A stretch of 52,999 bases of DNA from Porticoccus sp. (GCA_018066715.1 JAGPWA010000093.1:1-52999); one strand, 5' to 3'. Positions 44,088 to 52,394 are shown, counted from the first letter of the stretch. Notes: generated by a model not told the origin, from the sequence alone. A program made the numbers and translations.

Positions 44088-45490
44088 ATACGATTACCAC
44101 TCCTTCCAGAGCAGATAGATCCAAAGTTATTTTTATGTCTATTCAGCTTCGTATCACCTAGTTTAGAGCGTGTGAATGTTTTCTGGCACACAGGACATTG
44201 AATTCGATACTTTGGATAGATTGATGCTTGGCGGTTAGCTAACCTGCTGGTTTTAAGACGTGGTACTACCCCAGTACGAGGATGCTGCAAAGTCCTACGG
44301 ATGGGAGGCATGGAAATAGATCCAGTTGCTGATATTTCAACAGGATATTTCTCAACATACGGCATATCGGTCAATTCTATTGATTGTATTTTATCAATGG
44401 AAAATACTTTAACGTGCCCTGCTTCACGCTCATATCCATAAAACAACCGATTTCCGTTGTTAGCTGTCCTGAATGAAATTGGTTCTATTGTCCTTTGCTT
44501 ATTGCTGTATATCATCAGAATACAAAGTCTATTTGCAGCGGCAAACTGAACTTTATTCAGACCAACCAAGTCAGACTGATATAGATCATTTCTACCTACA
44601 TTAAATACGTCTCCTGATAACATTGGAGATTGCGGCAACTCTTCAACATCAAGAATACCATTGAGCCAGTCAAAAAATGGGCATAAGTCATCCCAGAATG
44701 TGTCCATAGGGGGTAGGCTAGGTAACTGGTGGGCTAGCATATTCTCCCACTGAGGCTCTAATTCGTTAAGCTTTTCATGTGTTTCAATATCTGCAAATGT
44801 TGGGACGCCCATTTCTTTGTATTCGCATTTTTTTCTTAAAACATCTACAACGCCCATAGGGTTTGTAATCATCTCTCTATTTCTAAAGAAATGAACCACG
44901 TCGTATAAATCCCGAGGTCTGATACGTTGAGCTAAAGCTCTGATTTTTTCGGCAACAACCTCCTCAAATGAGTAGCAGTTAATATGAATAAATTCTTCAG
45001 GCTCATCGGTATAAGGGTGCTGAACTCTCCTTCTATCTAACCCCATAACCAACACCTCATCAGTAGTTAGATCTAGCTTTATCGTTGCAACACCTTGCGT
45101 CCTGCTTAATGGTCCGTTGAAATGTATTTTCCCCTGCGCAGATAGAAGGCCATTATTTTTTTCTATTATTTTGAATTTAAACCTTTCTGGGTAGAATATA
45201 ATGCCTGTCTTATCACTTAAGTTAGCACATATATCCTTAAACAAATCTAAAAGGAAATTCTCATCGAGGTGAGTATTATCCGTTAGCGTAAAGTCGAGGT
45301 CTTCAGAAAATCGAAACGTATCAAAAAAACATTTCTTTAAGCTTGTGCCGCCTTTGAATGCCCAGTTTGTAGTGGTTGAATTTTGGTTTATTCCATCTAA
45401 CATCCATCCCAGGATGTAGTCCTTTTCAATAGTGTCGGGACGCAATCCTAAGTTTCTTGAAATATTTAATACTTCATTTTTTTCTATCAT
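44081..45490 (-). CDS. AbiEii-type nucleotidyltransferase toxin with WYL-like and zinc-finger-like tail
   Basis: 469 residues. Domain 1 (about 1-300) is an AbiEii/AbiGii nucleotidyltransferase: WAFKGGTSLKKCFFDTFRFS with SEDLDFTLTD (metal-binding Asp64/Asp66), conserved EEVVAEKIRALAQRIRPRDL. Such toxins transfer nucleotides to tRNA or other targets and block growth on phage attack. Domain 2 (about 305-390) looks like a WYL module: FAAANRLCILMIYSN through FSIDKIQSIELTDM. The tail has a C2HC zinc-finger-like motif: Cys432-x2-Cys435, His452, Cys460, followed by SGRSG. The gene overlaps the antitoxin by 17 bp and is AT-rich relative to neighbours, suggesting acquisition by transfer. Confidence 0.88.
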   Translation of the reverse strand: MIEKNEVLNISRNLGLRPDTIEKDYILGWMLDGINQNSTTTNWAFKGGTSLKKCFFDTFRFSEDLDFTLTDNTHLDENFLLDLFKDICANLSDKTGIIFYPERFKFKIIEKNNGLLSAQGKIHFNGPLSRTQGVATIKLDLTTDEVLVMGLDRRRVQHPYTDEPEEFIHINCYSFEEVVAEKIRALAQRIRPRDLYDVVHFFRNREMITNPMGVVDVLRKKCEYKEMGVPTFADIETHEKLNELEPQWENMLAHQLPSLPPMDTFWDDLCPFFDWLNGILDVEELPQSPMLSGDVFNVGRNDLYQSDLVGLNKVQFAAANRLCILMIYSNKQRTIEPISFRTANNGNRLFYGYEREAGHVKVFSIDKIQSIELTDMPYVEKYPVEISATGSISMPPIRRTLQHPRTGVVPRLKTSRLANRQASIYPKYRIQCPVCQKTFTRSKLGDTKLNRHKNNFGSICSGRSGNRIN

Positions 45491-46298
45491 ATTGTTTCTT
45501 CCATGACTTTGTTATTTTCAGTTTCCATTTGTCATTTGTCAGATTGCCTTTTGTCGTCGTATCAAAGAACGAATAACCAGATGATATCTCTGATTGGAAT
45601 AGGCATAAGGTATCATATGGTATTTTGTCTGTATGTGTTGCTTCGGTTAAAAACCCCAGCCTTTTCATTACAGTGCGGTTATTTATTAACATGGCGTATT
45701 CAATTATTTTTTCCAGGTTGAAATAATCTGAATCTAAATATTCCCGGTATATATCTTCAACGATTCGCATTCCACCAACTAGTTTTGGGTCTTCAATTAT
45801 GTCAATTAATGTTTTCGTAGGGTCGCTAATAAATACTTTTTTAGATCCCATCCAAATGCTTTTCAGTCCAAATATTTTGTTAGGTTTTATAGTCTTTATT
45901 TTAAACGTTGTTGAGTTGTATGACGGACTCCTGTCTTTGACTTGTTTGGAAGTAAAGTAATACGTAGTTTCTATAATTTGTTCCGTCAAATCCCAGTGCT
46001 TAACCGCGCTAAAACCGCCAATATAGCCTGGGCTATATATAGAGTCTGCTACGAAGTAAGGATTTTCAATGACGGGACTATCAGATGTAGAACCCAGCGG
46101 TACGGGTATATAAACCCCCCTTTTCACTCTCTGAACCCAGCCATTTTTGTTCCAGCGATACAAAGATCTACTAGCTTCTTTTCTGCTTATATTTAGGATT
46201 GATGCTACCAATTCAGAGGTGACAATTGGCGGGTTTGACTCTAAGATGCGACTCAGTCGCTCCCTTCCTATTTTGCCAATACCTGCGATTTTAGACAT
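45474..46298 (-). CDS. AbiEi-type antitoxin / transcriptional regulator
   Basis: 274 residues. An N-terminal winged-helix (about 10-65: GRERLSRILESNPPIVTSEL, ILNISRKEASRSLYRW, GVYIPVP) is followed by the AbiEi C-terminal domain (NPYFVADSIYSPGYIGGFSA, VFISDPTKTLIDIIEDPKL). AbiEi antitoxins neutralise the AbiEii nucleotidyltransferase as a type IV pair, and bind inverted or direct repeats in their own promoter. Upstream of the operon, an 8-bp repeat is found at 46322-46349. The two-gene order and overlap are the family standard. Base composition is AT-rich like the toxin gene. Confidence 0.9.
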   Translation of the reverse strand: MSKIAGIGKIGRERLSRILESNPPIVTSELVASILNISRKEASRSLYRWNKNGWVQRVKRGVYIPVPLGSTSDSPVIENPYFVADSIYSPGYIGGFSAVKHWDLTEQIIETTYYFTSKQVKDRSPSYNSTTFKIKTIKPNKIFGLKSIWMGSKKVFISDPTKTLIDIIEDPKLVGGMRIVEDIYREYLDSDYFNLEKIIEYAMLINNRTVMKRLGFLTEATHTDKIPYDTLCLFQSEISSGYSFFDTTTKGNLTNDKWKLKITKSWKKQYDRKK

Positions 46299-46321
46299 AT
46301 CACAACCCTATATAAAATATT

Positions 46322-46349
46322 CATTAAAACCCTTGATGCGGCATTAAAA
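46322..46349 (-). promoter_or_regulatory. Possible AbiEi operator / promoter upstream of abiEi
   Basis: On the minus strand TTTTAATG occurs twice, start to start 20 bp (two helical turns), just upstream of an AT-rich TATATA segment before the ribosome-binding site. Spacing suits dimer binding on one DNA face; no binding is demonstrated. Confidence 0.3.
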
Positions 46350-46385
46350 GAATAACATATATAGGATAGTAGTCTAATGTTTACG

Positions 46386-46399
46386 AAATTAAAGGGGTC
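46386..46399. repeat. Right 14-bp inverted repeat bordering the AbiE cassette
   Basis: AAATTAAAGGGGTC, exact reverse complement of 44074-44087, located in the spacer between abiEi and the TPR gene. Confidence 0.75.
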
Positions 46400-46442
46400 A
46401 AAGCCCATTAATCTTAACTACAGCTCTACTAGTTAGTAGCGA

Positions 46443-47891
46443 CTAAAGTAGCTGACAACCAGAAATATTCGCACCACTCTCAATCAAATGATCTCGACGT
46501 GTCGCTTCACCCGACACATACTCCACCCACTTCTCGGCAGTCACTCGGCCTTTCTGAGCCTTAGCGGCATCACGAAACACCTCGACGGCTTTTTCATAGC
46601 AGTGCAAATTCACCAGTGCATTACCCAGTGTCATTTTCGTGTAGGACGGCTTTTTCAAGTTACCTTTTTTTAAGGCATTACGTGCCGCATGCACGGCTTT
46701 GGCATGCTCATTCAGGTCCAAATAGACCATCGCAAGGCGAGACCAAATGGCCCCTTTATCCGATAATTTTGCGGCTTCCTCTAGGGCAACCAATGCCTTT
46801 TTGGTTTCTCTGGCCTGCTGCCAAGCACCGCCGAGTGTTTCCATATTTTTGCCCGAACGCTTAATCACACCTTGTTTCATACCCTCTTCTATAATCTGGG
46901 CGGCACGATTGGGAACACCGGCACCCAAATACAGGTAAGCGAGAGACATTAAGTCCCGACTCTTGGTCAGTGCTTTATCTAAATAGAGAATATCCAGAGA
47001 GGCCAAACGATGCCCTTCTTCTTCCATCTGACCATACATACCACCCAGCTGATGCCAATAACTGTGGCTTGGATAATAGGTGATAAGCTTCTTCAGAATA
47101 GAAACGACTTTTTGATAGTCTTTTTGCTTACCTTGAGAGTCTTCCGTCTTTCCTAGAGAGCCGGTTTTTTCAAAATAAAGGACTTTCTGAAGCGACCACC
47201 AATGTTCTTTTGGTATCCCGCCTTTGGCCTCAACCGATTCAATGGCAGCACTGACCAGCTTCAATGCTTCTGCTTTTCGGTCTAGCTGATAATAGGCCTG
47301 AGCCAATAGGACTTTGCCATCGGGGCTGACAATGGCCGATGCCGCCATCCAAGCTTCGAGCTGTTGTGCCGCACTGCGATAGTCTTCAAGCATCAAATAG
47401 AGTTGGGCCAGCGTATAAAACGTATCGACCTTTTGACGCTCATCCACGTCAGGTTCAGCCACCATTGCCCTGTAGCTGGCAGTGGCTTTTTGATAGCTAT
47501 CCAGTGAGTAGTACACAAAACCCAGCAAGTTGTAGACCTGAGATTTTTCGTAGCTACTGCTACAGCTCTTCGCCATAAACCCGTTCAACTGGGCGGTAAG
47601 ACCTGACAGTTGCTGATTAGTGGGCTCGCCTTCGCCGCCCTCACCCTGCCCCCCAAGAATATTTTGTACCGCTTCCAGCTTGGTGGCACATTTCTGCCCA
47701 ACGGACTGCCGCTTGCGGGTTTTGGCATTCTGGTATTTTCTCTTATCAGCATTATCTGACGCAGCATTGCCTTCTTCACCATAGGCAACGCTAACACCGA
47801 CAAAGGGCAAAAGTGTCACCACAGAACACAGCAGCAGCCACCGTAAAGGCCTCCCGCTCAGCCGCATCTTGTCCGTCACCTTTCCTGTCAT
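46443..47891 (-). CDS. TPR-repeat periplasmic protein of the TonB2-type system
   Basis: About 482 residues from the ATG at 47891; TTG at 47903 and ATG at 47867 (MRLSGRPLRW) are alternatives, the last with AGGAAAGG upstream. A signal peptide (LLLCSVVTLLPFVGVSVAYG) is followed by tetratricopeptide-type helix pairs: SQVYNLLGFVYYSLDSYQKA, TFYTLAQLYLMLEDYRSAAQ, MSLAYLYLGAGVPNRAAQII, SRLAMVYLDLNEHAKAVHAA. It is the last gene of the DUF3450-ExbB-ExbB-ExbD-TonB operon. Similar TPR proteins end the TonB2 operon of Vibrio and Shewanella, where they assist receptor energising. Confidence 0.82.
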   Translation of the reverse strand: MTGKVTDKMRLSGRPLRWLLLCSVVTLLPFVGVSVAYGEEGNAASDNADKRKYQNAKTRKRQSVGQKCATKLEAVQNILGGQGEGGEGEPTNQQLSGLTAQLNGFMAKSCSSSYEKSQVYNLLGFVYYSLDSYQKATASYRAMVAEPDVDERQKVDTFYTLAQLYLMLEDYRSAAQQLEAWMAASAIVSPDGKVLLAQAYYQLDRKAEALKLVSAAIESVEAKGGIPKEHWWSLQKVLYFEKTGSLGKTEDSQGKQKDYQKVVSILKKLITYYPSHSYWHQLGGMYGQMEEEGHRLASLDILYLDKALTKSRDLMSLAYLYLGAGVPNRAAQIIEEGMKQGVIKRSGKNMETLGGAWQQARETKKALVALEEAAKLSDKGAIWSRLAMVYLDLNEHAKAVHAARNALKKGNLKKPSYTKMTLGNALVNLHCYEKAVEVFRDAAKAQKGRVTAEKWVEYVSGEATRRDHLIESGANISGCQLL

Positions 47892-47911
47892 GAGCTTAAT
47901 CAAAAAGATCT

Positions 47912-48541
47912 CTAGTTTGCCATCTGAAAGCTGAATTTATAAAACACGCCGGGGACTTCTTCCGCCACACCATCAACCACCCTCGGTTTGTACTTCAATT
48001 TTTTAGCCGCTCTCAATGCGTATTTACCAAACCCCTTATTCTCCGGGTACTCCTCAATCAGCTTGGGATCACGCACTCCACCGGTCTCAGTAATAGTGAC
48101 CTCAATCACCGCATAACCACTGATGCCTCGCCTGCGCGCCATGGGCGGGTAATCCGGCTGGGGAACATAGATGGGGATATAATCCGAGTCACGGGCAAAG
48201 CTGCCACCCAAACCTATTTTCAACGCATCCATATTGGGTGCCGCCATGCTCACCGCACCCACAGGGGCGGCAACGTCCATTTGAAGATCGGGCAAATCCG
48301 GGGGTGGCTCTATGAGTGCGTCAGGTTTCTCTGGCGTAAGTGCTTTGATTTGATCATCAATGGAGCGGTCCGATTGCCAGATGTCGGCAATTTTGTGAAT
48401 CTTGCTGTCCGTTGCCGCGCCATCACCCGATGCAATCAGTACCGACATCACCACAAATAACCCAAAGGTCATGGCAGCCGCAAGTGCTATGGACAATCCC
48501 AGGCGGGCAAACTTCATGGAAACCACTGATTTCATCTCCAC
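47912..48541 (-). CDS. tonB: TonB energy transducer
   Basis: 209 residues; start GTG at 48541 or, more likely, ATG at 48535. One N-terminal transmembrane helix (LGLSIALAAAMTFGLFVVMS), a short proline-rich linker (EPPPDLPDLQM) and the C-terminal TonB domain: YVPQPDYPPMARRRGISGYA with VIEVTITETGGVRDPKLIEE and YKPRVVDGVAEEVPGV. The short linker is typical of TonB2-type proteins. It transmits proton-motive energy from ExbBD to receptors. It overlaps or nearly abuts exbD (4 bp) and TPR gene (8-20 bp). Confidence 0.93.
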   Translation of the reverse strand: MEMKSVVSMKFARLGLSIALAAAMTFGLFVVMSVLIASGDGAATDSKIHKIADIWQSDRSIDDQIKALTPEKPDALIEPPPDLPDLQMDVAAPVGAVSMAAPNMDALKIGLGGSFARDSDYIPIYVPQPDYPPMARRRGISGYAVIEVTITETGGVRDPKLIEEYPENKGFGKYALRAAKKLKYKPRVVDGVAEEVPGVFYKFSFQMAN

Positions 48542-48545
48542 TCAG

Positions 48546-48956
48546 TTATTTCACCAGAGTTGCCACAGAAACATCCTCGATACCCGCAGCCTTTGCCGCA
48601 TCAGCAGTCAGTGCCAGCATTTCAATATTTGCCTTTTTATCGGCCTGAATCACCAACCCGCCATTGGGGTTTTCAGCATGTAACCGGAGGATATGTAACT
48701 TGATCGCACGTGGGTCTACTTTTTTCTTGTCGATCCAGATTTCATTATGTTCATTAATGGCCACCAGAACGCTGACGTTTCGCTTATCGGCTGTTACCGC
48801 CTCGGTGCGCTGTACATCAACACCGGTCTCTTTGATAAAGGTGGCGGTCACAATAAAGAAGATCAGCATAATGAACACCACATCGAGCATGGGTGTCAGG
48901 TCAATGGCCTGAACTTGCTCCTGAGAGCTAACAAACCTTTCACGTATGCGACGCAC
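48546..48956 (-). CDS. exbD: ExbD/TolR-family protein
   Basis: 136 residues, GTG start preceded by GGGAG 7 nt upstream. One N-terminal helix with the conserved aspartate: LTPMLDVVFIMLIFFIVTAT, then a periplasmic domain (VLVAINEHNEIWIDKKKVDP; PNGGLVIQADKKANIEMLAL). It forms the stator with ExbB and channels protons. The spacer to exbB consists almost wholly of four 14-bp tandem repeats. Confidence 0.94.
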   Translation of the reverse strand: MRRIRERFVSSQEQVQAIDLTPMLDVVFIMLIFFIVTATFIKETGVDVQRTEAVTADKRNVSVLVAINEHNEIWIDKKKVDPRAIKLHILRLHAENPNGGLVIQADKKANIEMLALTADAAKAAGIEDVSVATLVK

Positions 48957-48964
48957 ACTTAGCT

Positions 48965-49020
48965 CCCTGATGGCTCATATCTGGCTGCTCATGGCTGGCG
49001 ATCCATACCTGATCATTCAT
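48965..49020. repeat. Four tandem 14-bp repeats between exbB and exbD
   Basis: Minus-strand consensus ATGRRYVRYCAGVB, four contiguous units. Every unit starts with ATG, and the array fills the spacer up to the exbD ribosome-binding site, which begins within the last unit. Confidence 0.85.
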
Positions 49021-49022
49021 AC

Positions 49023-49550
49023 TTAGCGATCAAGTATCAGGTGATCGGCCAACAACTGCTTTTCTCGATTGGCGATTCGGCTGATATAGGTATTACCAAA
49101 CACCCCTGAAAGCGCTGCGACCATACCGGCCATGGTAGGAATGGTGGCTTTAGAAACACCGGCCGCCATGGATTTTGCGTCGCCACCACCGGTCATTGCC
49201 AGCACCTCAAAAACGCCGATCATCCCTGTGACCGTGCCGAGCAAACCCAAGAGTGGCGCCAGTGCTACCAGCGCTTTGATCATCGGAAGGCCAGCGTCAA
49301 TGTTCAATGTTACCCGTGAAATAATCGCCTCTCTCACCTGATGGGCTCGAACGGATGTTCGATCAGAACGGGCTTCCCAGGTAGACAGCGCATCGCTGCA
49401 TTCTGTTTTCAACGCTGTTTTAAAAAACCACAAACGCTCGAACAGCAAGGACCACATCACCAGAAGTAAGCCCGCAATCATGAACAGTACCGGGCCGCCC
49501 ATATCAAAAAATGCTTGGACTCCCTCAAATGCTGCCGCCAACGGGTACAT
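49023..49550 (-). CDS. exbB: MotA/TolQ/ExbB proton channel protein
   Basis: 175 residues. Helices at about 17-36, 87-112 and 130-155. The core motif ALVALAPLLGLLGTVTGMIG with AMTGGGDAKSMAAGVSKATI is the ExbB/TolQ signature. Forms the pentameric channel around ExbD that couples proton flow to TonB. It is the dedicated ExbB, lying 2 bp after the larger TtpC-like protein. Confidence 0.94.
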   Translation of the reverse strand: MYPLAAAFEGVQAFFDMGGPVLFMIAGLLLVMWSLLFERLWFFKTALKTECSDALSTWEARSDRTSVRAHQVREAIISRVTLNIDAGLPMIKALVALAPLLGLLGTVTGMIGVFEVLAMTGGGDAKSMAAGVSKATIPTMAGMVAALSGVFGNTYISRIANREKQLLADHLILDR

Positions 49551-49552
49551 GG

Positions 49553-50989
49553 TTAACCCTCGGCCTTCTCAGCAATAATACCCGCGCTCTGTTCCTCCAA
49601 AATATGCAACACACGCTGTGCCTTGCTATTCAACAGGGTATGGAACAATACCGTGGGAATGGCCACGAACAAACCCAATACCGTGGTAACCAGTGCGGCG
49701 GAAATACCACCCGCCATGGCCTTAGGGTCACCCGCACCAAATATAGTGATGGCCTGAAAGGTAATAATCATACCGATCACTGTGCCCAACAAACCCATCA
49801 GAGGCGCAACCATGGCAATAATTTTCAGCAGGTTTAGCCCCCCTTCAATGGCCGGGCGCTCCTTTAATACCTGCTCATGTAATTTCAACTCTAAAGACTC
49901 GGCATCCATTCCAGAGTGATCTTCACCCACTTTCAAAACTCTTCCAAGAGGATTGCCCGTGTCAGCCACGTCACTTTTCAACTGATCACTCACCTTACGA
50001 GAAACGCCCATCAGAACCACAAGACGCCAAAGAGCTAGAAGTAGCGCAAACCCACCCACACCACTAATGAAGTAACCCACCAGACCGCCTTGATGCCAAC
50101 GCTCCACACGGCTAGGGCTATTAATTAACGCGGCCAATAGAGAACCACCACTCGGCCCAGTGGGGTCGACACCAACACGGGTAAACCCACCATCCGCTGC
50201 CTGTAACTCAGTGGCAGCTCGCGTATATTGTCGCTTCGGCTGACGTGCCAGTTCAGTGATCACACTGGCTCCGGGCCTGAACGTCAAATAAGACCCATTG
50301 GACAACAAGTTAAAGGCCCCAATGCGAACAACCTCCTGTTGAACCTGTTCACCACCTACCTTGATCACGGTGGCTGGAAATTTAACCACCTTCCCGCCTT
50401 CGACCATTTCATGATTAATTTCGTACCAAAGCGCTTCAATTTCTTCCATTGAAGGCAACTGGGTTTGGCTGTTCATTTTGATAATTAGTTCATCAAGAAA
50501 CGCTGTACGGCCAGGAAATTGAGCACTCACAATGGACTGATTAAATGTTGCGCGAGCATCACCAGCGGCGGAAGTCATGTGGCCAAACATTTCGCCCAAC
50601 GTACCAAGACGTTTTTGAAGCTGCTCCTGCAATGCTGCTACCTTCAATTCGTTCTCGGTATAGGCTTTCTCCAGCTGCTCTGAACGATTCTCTTCAACAA
50701 CTTTAATGGCCTGTATTTTCTTCAGCTGCTGAGCCTGCTCTGCTTTAGCACGCTTAAAGTCAGACTCTCTCGCCGCATGTTCCTTGGATTCACTGAACGT
50801 TGCGTTTTTGATCATCTTCAGCAGTTCGTCCAGCGTTGCGGCGTCCCCAGTGGCTTGAACATCGCCCGCATGAACAGTCGCTGAACTGAACATGCCCGCA
50901 CTTAAGCAAATCAACGTCAAACCAATCATCATCAAACAGATCGTAAAAGGACGCCTTAATTTTGTATTCACCGGTAGCTTATTGTTCAT
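49553..50989 (-). CDS. TtpC-like ExbB-family protein with periplasmic coiled coil
   Basis: 478 residues. A signal or anchor segment (ICLMMIGLTLICLSAGMF) is followed by a coiled-coil region (~60-130: KRAKAEQAQQLKKIQAIKVV) and a periplasmic domain. The C-terminal ExbB domain has LVGYFISGVGGFALLLALW, then IAMVAPLMGLLGTVIGMIIT and ITIFGAGDPKAMAGGISAAL. This extended ExbB matches TtpC of the Vibrio/Shewanella TonB2 system, needed in addition to ExbB2/ExbD2. 4-bp overlap with the DUF3450 gene upstream. Confidence 0.9.
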   Translation of the reverse strand: MNNKLPVNTKLRRPFTICLMMIGLTLICLSAGMFSSATVHAGDVQATGDAATLDELLKMIKNATFSESKEHAARESDFKRAKAEQAQQLKKIQAIKVVEENRSEQLEKAYTENELKVAALQEQLQKRLGTLGEMFGHMTSAAGDARATFNQSIVSAQFPGRTAFLDELIIKMNSQTQLPSMEEIEALWYEINHEMVEGGKVVKFPATVIKVGGEQVQQEVVRIGAFNLLSNGSYLTFRPGASVITELARQPKRQYTRAATELQAADGGFTRVGVDPTGPSGGSLLAALINSPSRVERWHQGGLVGYFISGVGGFALLLALWRLVVLMGVSRKVSDQLKSDVADTGNPLGRVLKVGEDHSGMDAESLELKLHEQVLKERPAIEGGLNLLKIIAMVAPLMGLLGTVIGMIITFQAITIFGAGDPKAMAGGISAALVTTVLGLFVAIPTVLFHTLLNSKAQRVLHILEEQSAGIIAEKAEG

Positions 50990-51792
50990 CGCGCCACCTC
51001 CGGAGCCTGAATAGGCAGTGACAATATATCCACGGCCACCTGCTTCTTGGCCATTCGAATACCCTTGGCCACGGCGCTGCGATAGTCGCTATCTTCGAGC
51101 ACTACCCACTGTTTTGTTTTCTGATCCCAAGCTCCAGTCACTTTCTGATCGGAGGTTTGATACATCAGAGCAATACGACCCACGCGGAGGATGTTCACCT
51201 CCCGATCCTGAGAGCCTACGGTGACCATATCGGTGTAGCTATCAATTCGCGTGCCGTACTCACTTTCAATTTTGTACGCTTCCAAAACCTGCCTAAATTT
51301 CTCTGCGGCACTCAAATCAGCGCGGCTTAAGTTTTCACGCAAATGGGCCACACGCTGATGGCGCTCATCCAATAAAAAGGGAATATCAAGACTGATGAAT
51401 TGTTCCAGGGAATGAATCATTTTCAAGGTGAGCGGTGTGATTTGTCGCTCCATGACAGCGGCATTTTCAATAGATGCCTCAAGATCTGCCATTGTCTGCT
51501 GTTGGTGGGCTATCTGTGCCTCAAGCTGAGCGTTATACACTTGCAGACCTTCAACCTGTTTATTGACCTGTTTAAAGTCCTGGAATAGGTCACTGGTTTG
51601 ATCGGACACGCTATCTATACGCTGCTGGGAAGCTTTTGCTGCTGCCGTTTTATTCGCACTGGCATCCAGTGCTTTATCCACATCAGCCCCGCTGGCGCTA
51701 ACGCTCATCAGTGCCGAGAAGGCCACGGCCAACACGGTCGAAAAATAAGCCCTAATTTTATATCGGTGGTTCTTCATGTGTTTCTCAGCCAT
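50986..51792 (-). CDS. DUF3450 periplasmic coiled-coil protein
   Basis: 268 residues; start ATG at 51792 or 51777 (MKNHRYK). A signal peptide (STVLAVAFSALMSVSASGA) is followed by a long coiled coil (~45-115: QVNKQVEGLQVYNAQLEAQI) and the DUF3450 body (SLEQFISLDIPFLLDERHQR, YKIESEYGTRIDSYTDMV, LRVGRIALMYQTSD). DUF3450 proteins precede TonB2/TtpC operons and are of unknown function; a structural role in the TonB complex is inference. First gene of the six-gene operon, 35 bp after folA. Confidence 0.9.
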   Translation of the reverse strand: MAEKHMKNHRYKIRAYFSTVLAVAFSALMSVSASGADVDKALDASANKTAAAKASQQRIDSVSDQTSDLFQDFKQVNKQVEGLQVYNAQLEAQIAHQQQTMADLEASIENAAVMERQITPLTLKMIHSLEQFISLDIPFLLDERHQRVAHLRENLSRADLSAAEKFRQVLEAYKIESEYGTRIDSYTDMVTVGSQDREVNILRVGRIALMYQTSDQKVTGAWDQKTKQWVVLEDSDYRSAVAKGIRMAKKQVAVDILSLPIQAPEVAR

Positions 51793-51827
51793 GTTCCTTG
51801 TCGTCTAGATACGTGTGCTTCTGCCCT

Positions 51828-52394
51828 TCAGGCCGTTCGCTCCAACACCTGAAAGAAATAAGGTGTTTCACCCTGCACTTCTGGTTCCTGACGGCTGGCT
51901 TCCTGCCAATCAGCTTCGTTGTATTCAGGGAAAAAAGCATCGCCCTGAACTGTCGCCTGAACCCGGGTGATATATAACCGATCGGCTAAATCAATCGCCG
52001 TACGGTAAATTTCTTCACCCCCAATCACCATAACCTCCAGTGCTTCTGTACTTATCCCTTTTGTACCTACCCCTTTTATACCTATCCCTTCACTCTCGTC
52101 CTGATCAGCCGCCCTCTGTTCTTCAGCAATAGACATAGCCTGCTGCAAAGAAGAGGCTGTTTTAACACCAGGATGCTGCCATTCACTGTTGCGAGTAATC
52201 ACAACGTTCAAGCGCCCAGGCAGTGGCCGACCAATAGAGTCGAAGGTTTTTCGTCCCATCACAATGGGTTTACCCATGGTCACGGACTTGAAATACTTAA
52301 GGTCTTCGGGCAAATGCCAGGGCAACGTATTGTTCAAACCAATAGCACGGTTTTTGGCCATGGCGACGATGAGTGAGAGCTTAACGTCAGTCAT
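51828..52394 (-). CDS. folA: Dihydrofolate reductase with a repeat-bearing loop insertion
   Basis: 188 residues against ~159 in E. coli. Conserved sites are present: VAMAKNRAIGLNNTLPWHLP with Asp31 (Asp27 in E. coli), MGRKTFDSIGRPLPGRLNVV, and VMVIGGEEIYRTAID. It reduces dihydrofolate to tetrahydrofolate with NADPH. The extra ~25 residues (about 103-127) between the helix before the VIGG strand and the strand itself hold three pentapeptides GIGIK/GVGTK/GISTE, encoded by a 15-bp tandem repeat. It lies directly after thyA, the usual cofactor-recycling pair. Confidence 0.94.
   Translation of the reverse strand: MTDVKLSLIVAMAKNRAIGLNNTLPWHLPEDLKYFKSVTMGKPIVMGRKTFDSIGRPLPGRLNVVITRNSEWQHPGVKTASSLQQAMSIAEEQRAADQDESEGIGIKGVGTKGISTEALEVMVIGGEEIYRTAIDLADRLYITRVQATVQGDAFFPEYNEADWQEASRQEPEVQGETPYFFQVLERTA
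52046..52090. repeat. Three tandem 15-bp repeats inside folA
   Basis: Three contiguous 15-bp units in frame, translated GIGIK, GVGTK and GISTE; an insertion relative to standard DHFR. Confidence 0.9.

Noticed and set aside
43920-46442. Possible prophage or integron at the AbiE locus
   Set aside because: No integrase, attachment site, capsid or attC-like structure is present; only the two 14-bp inverted repeats mark the borders.
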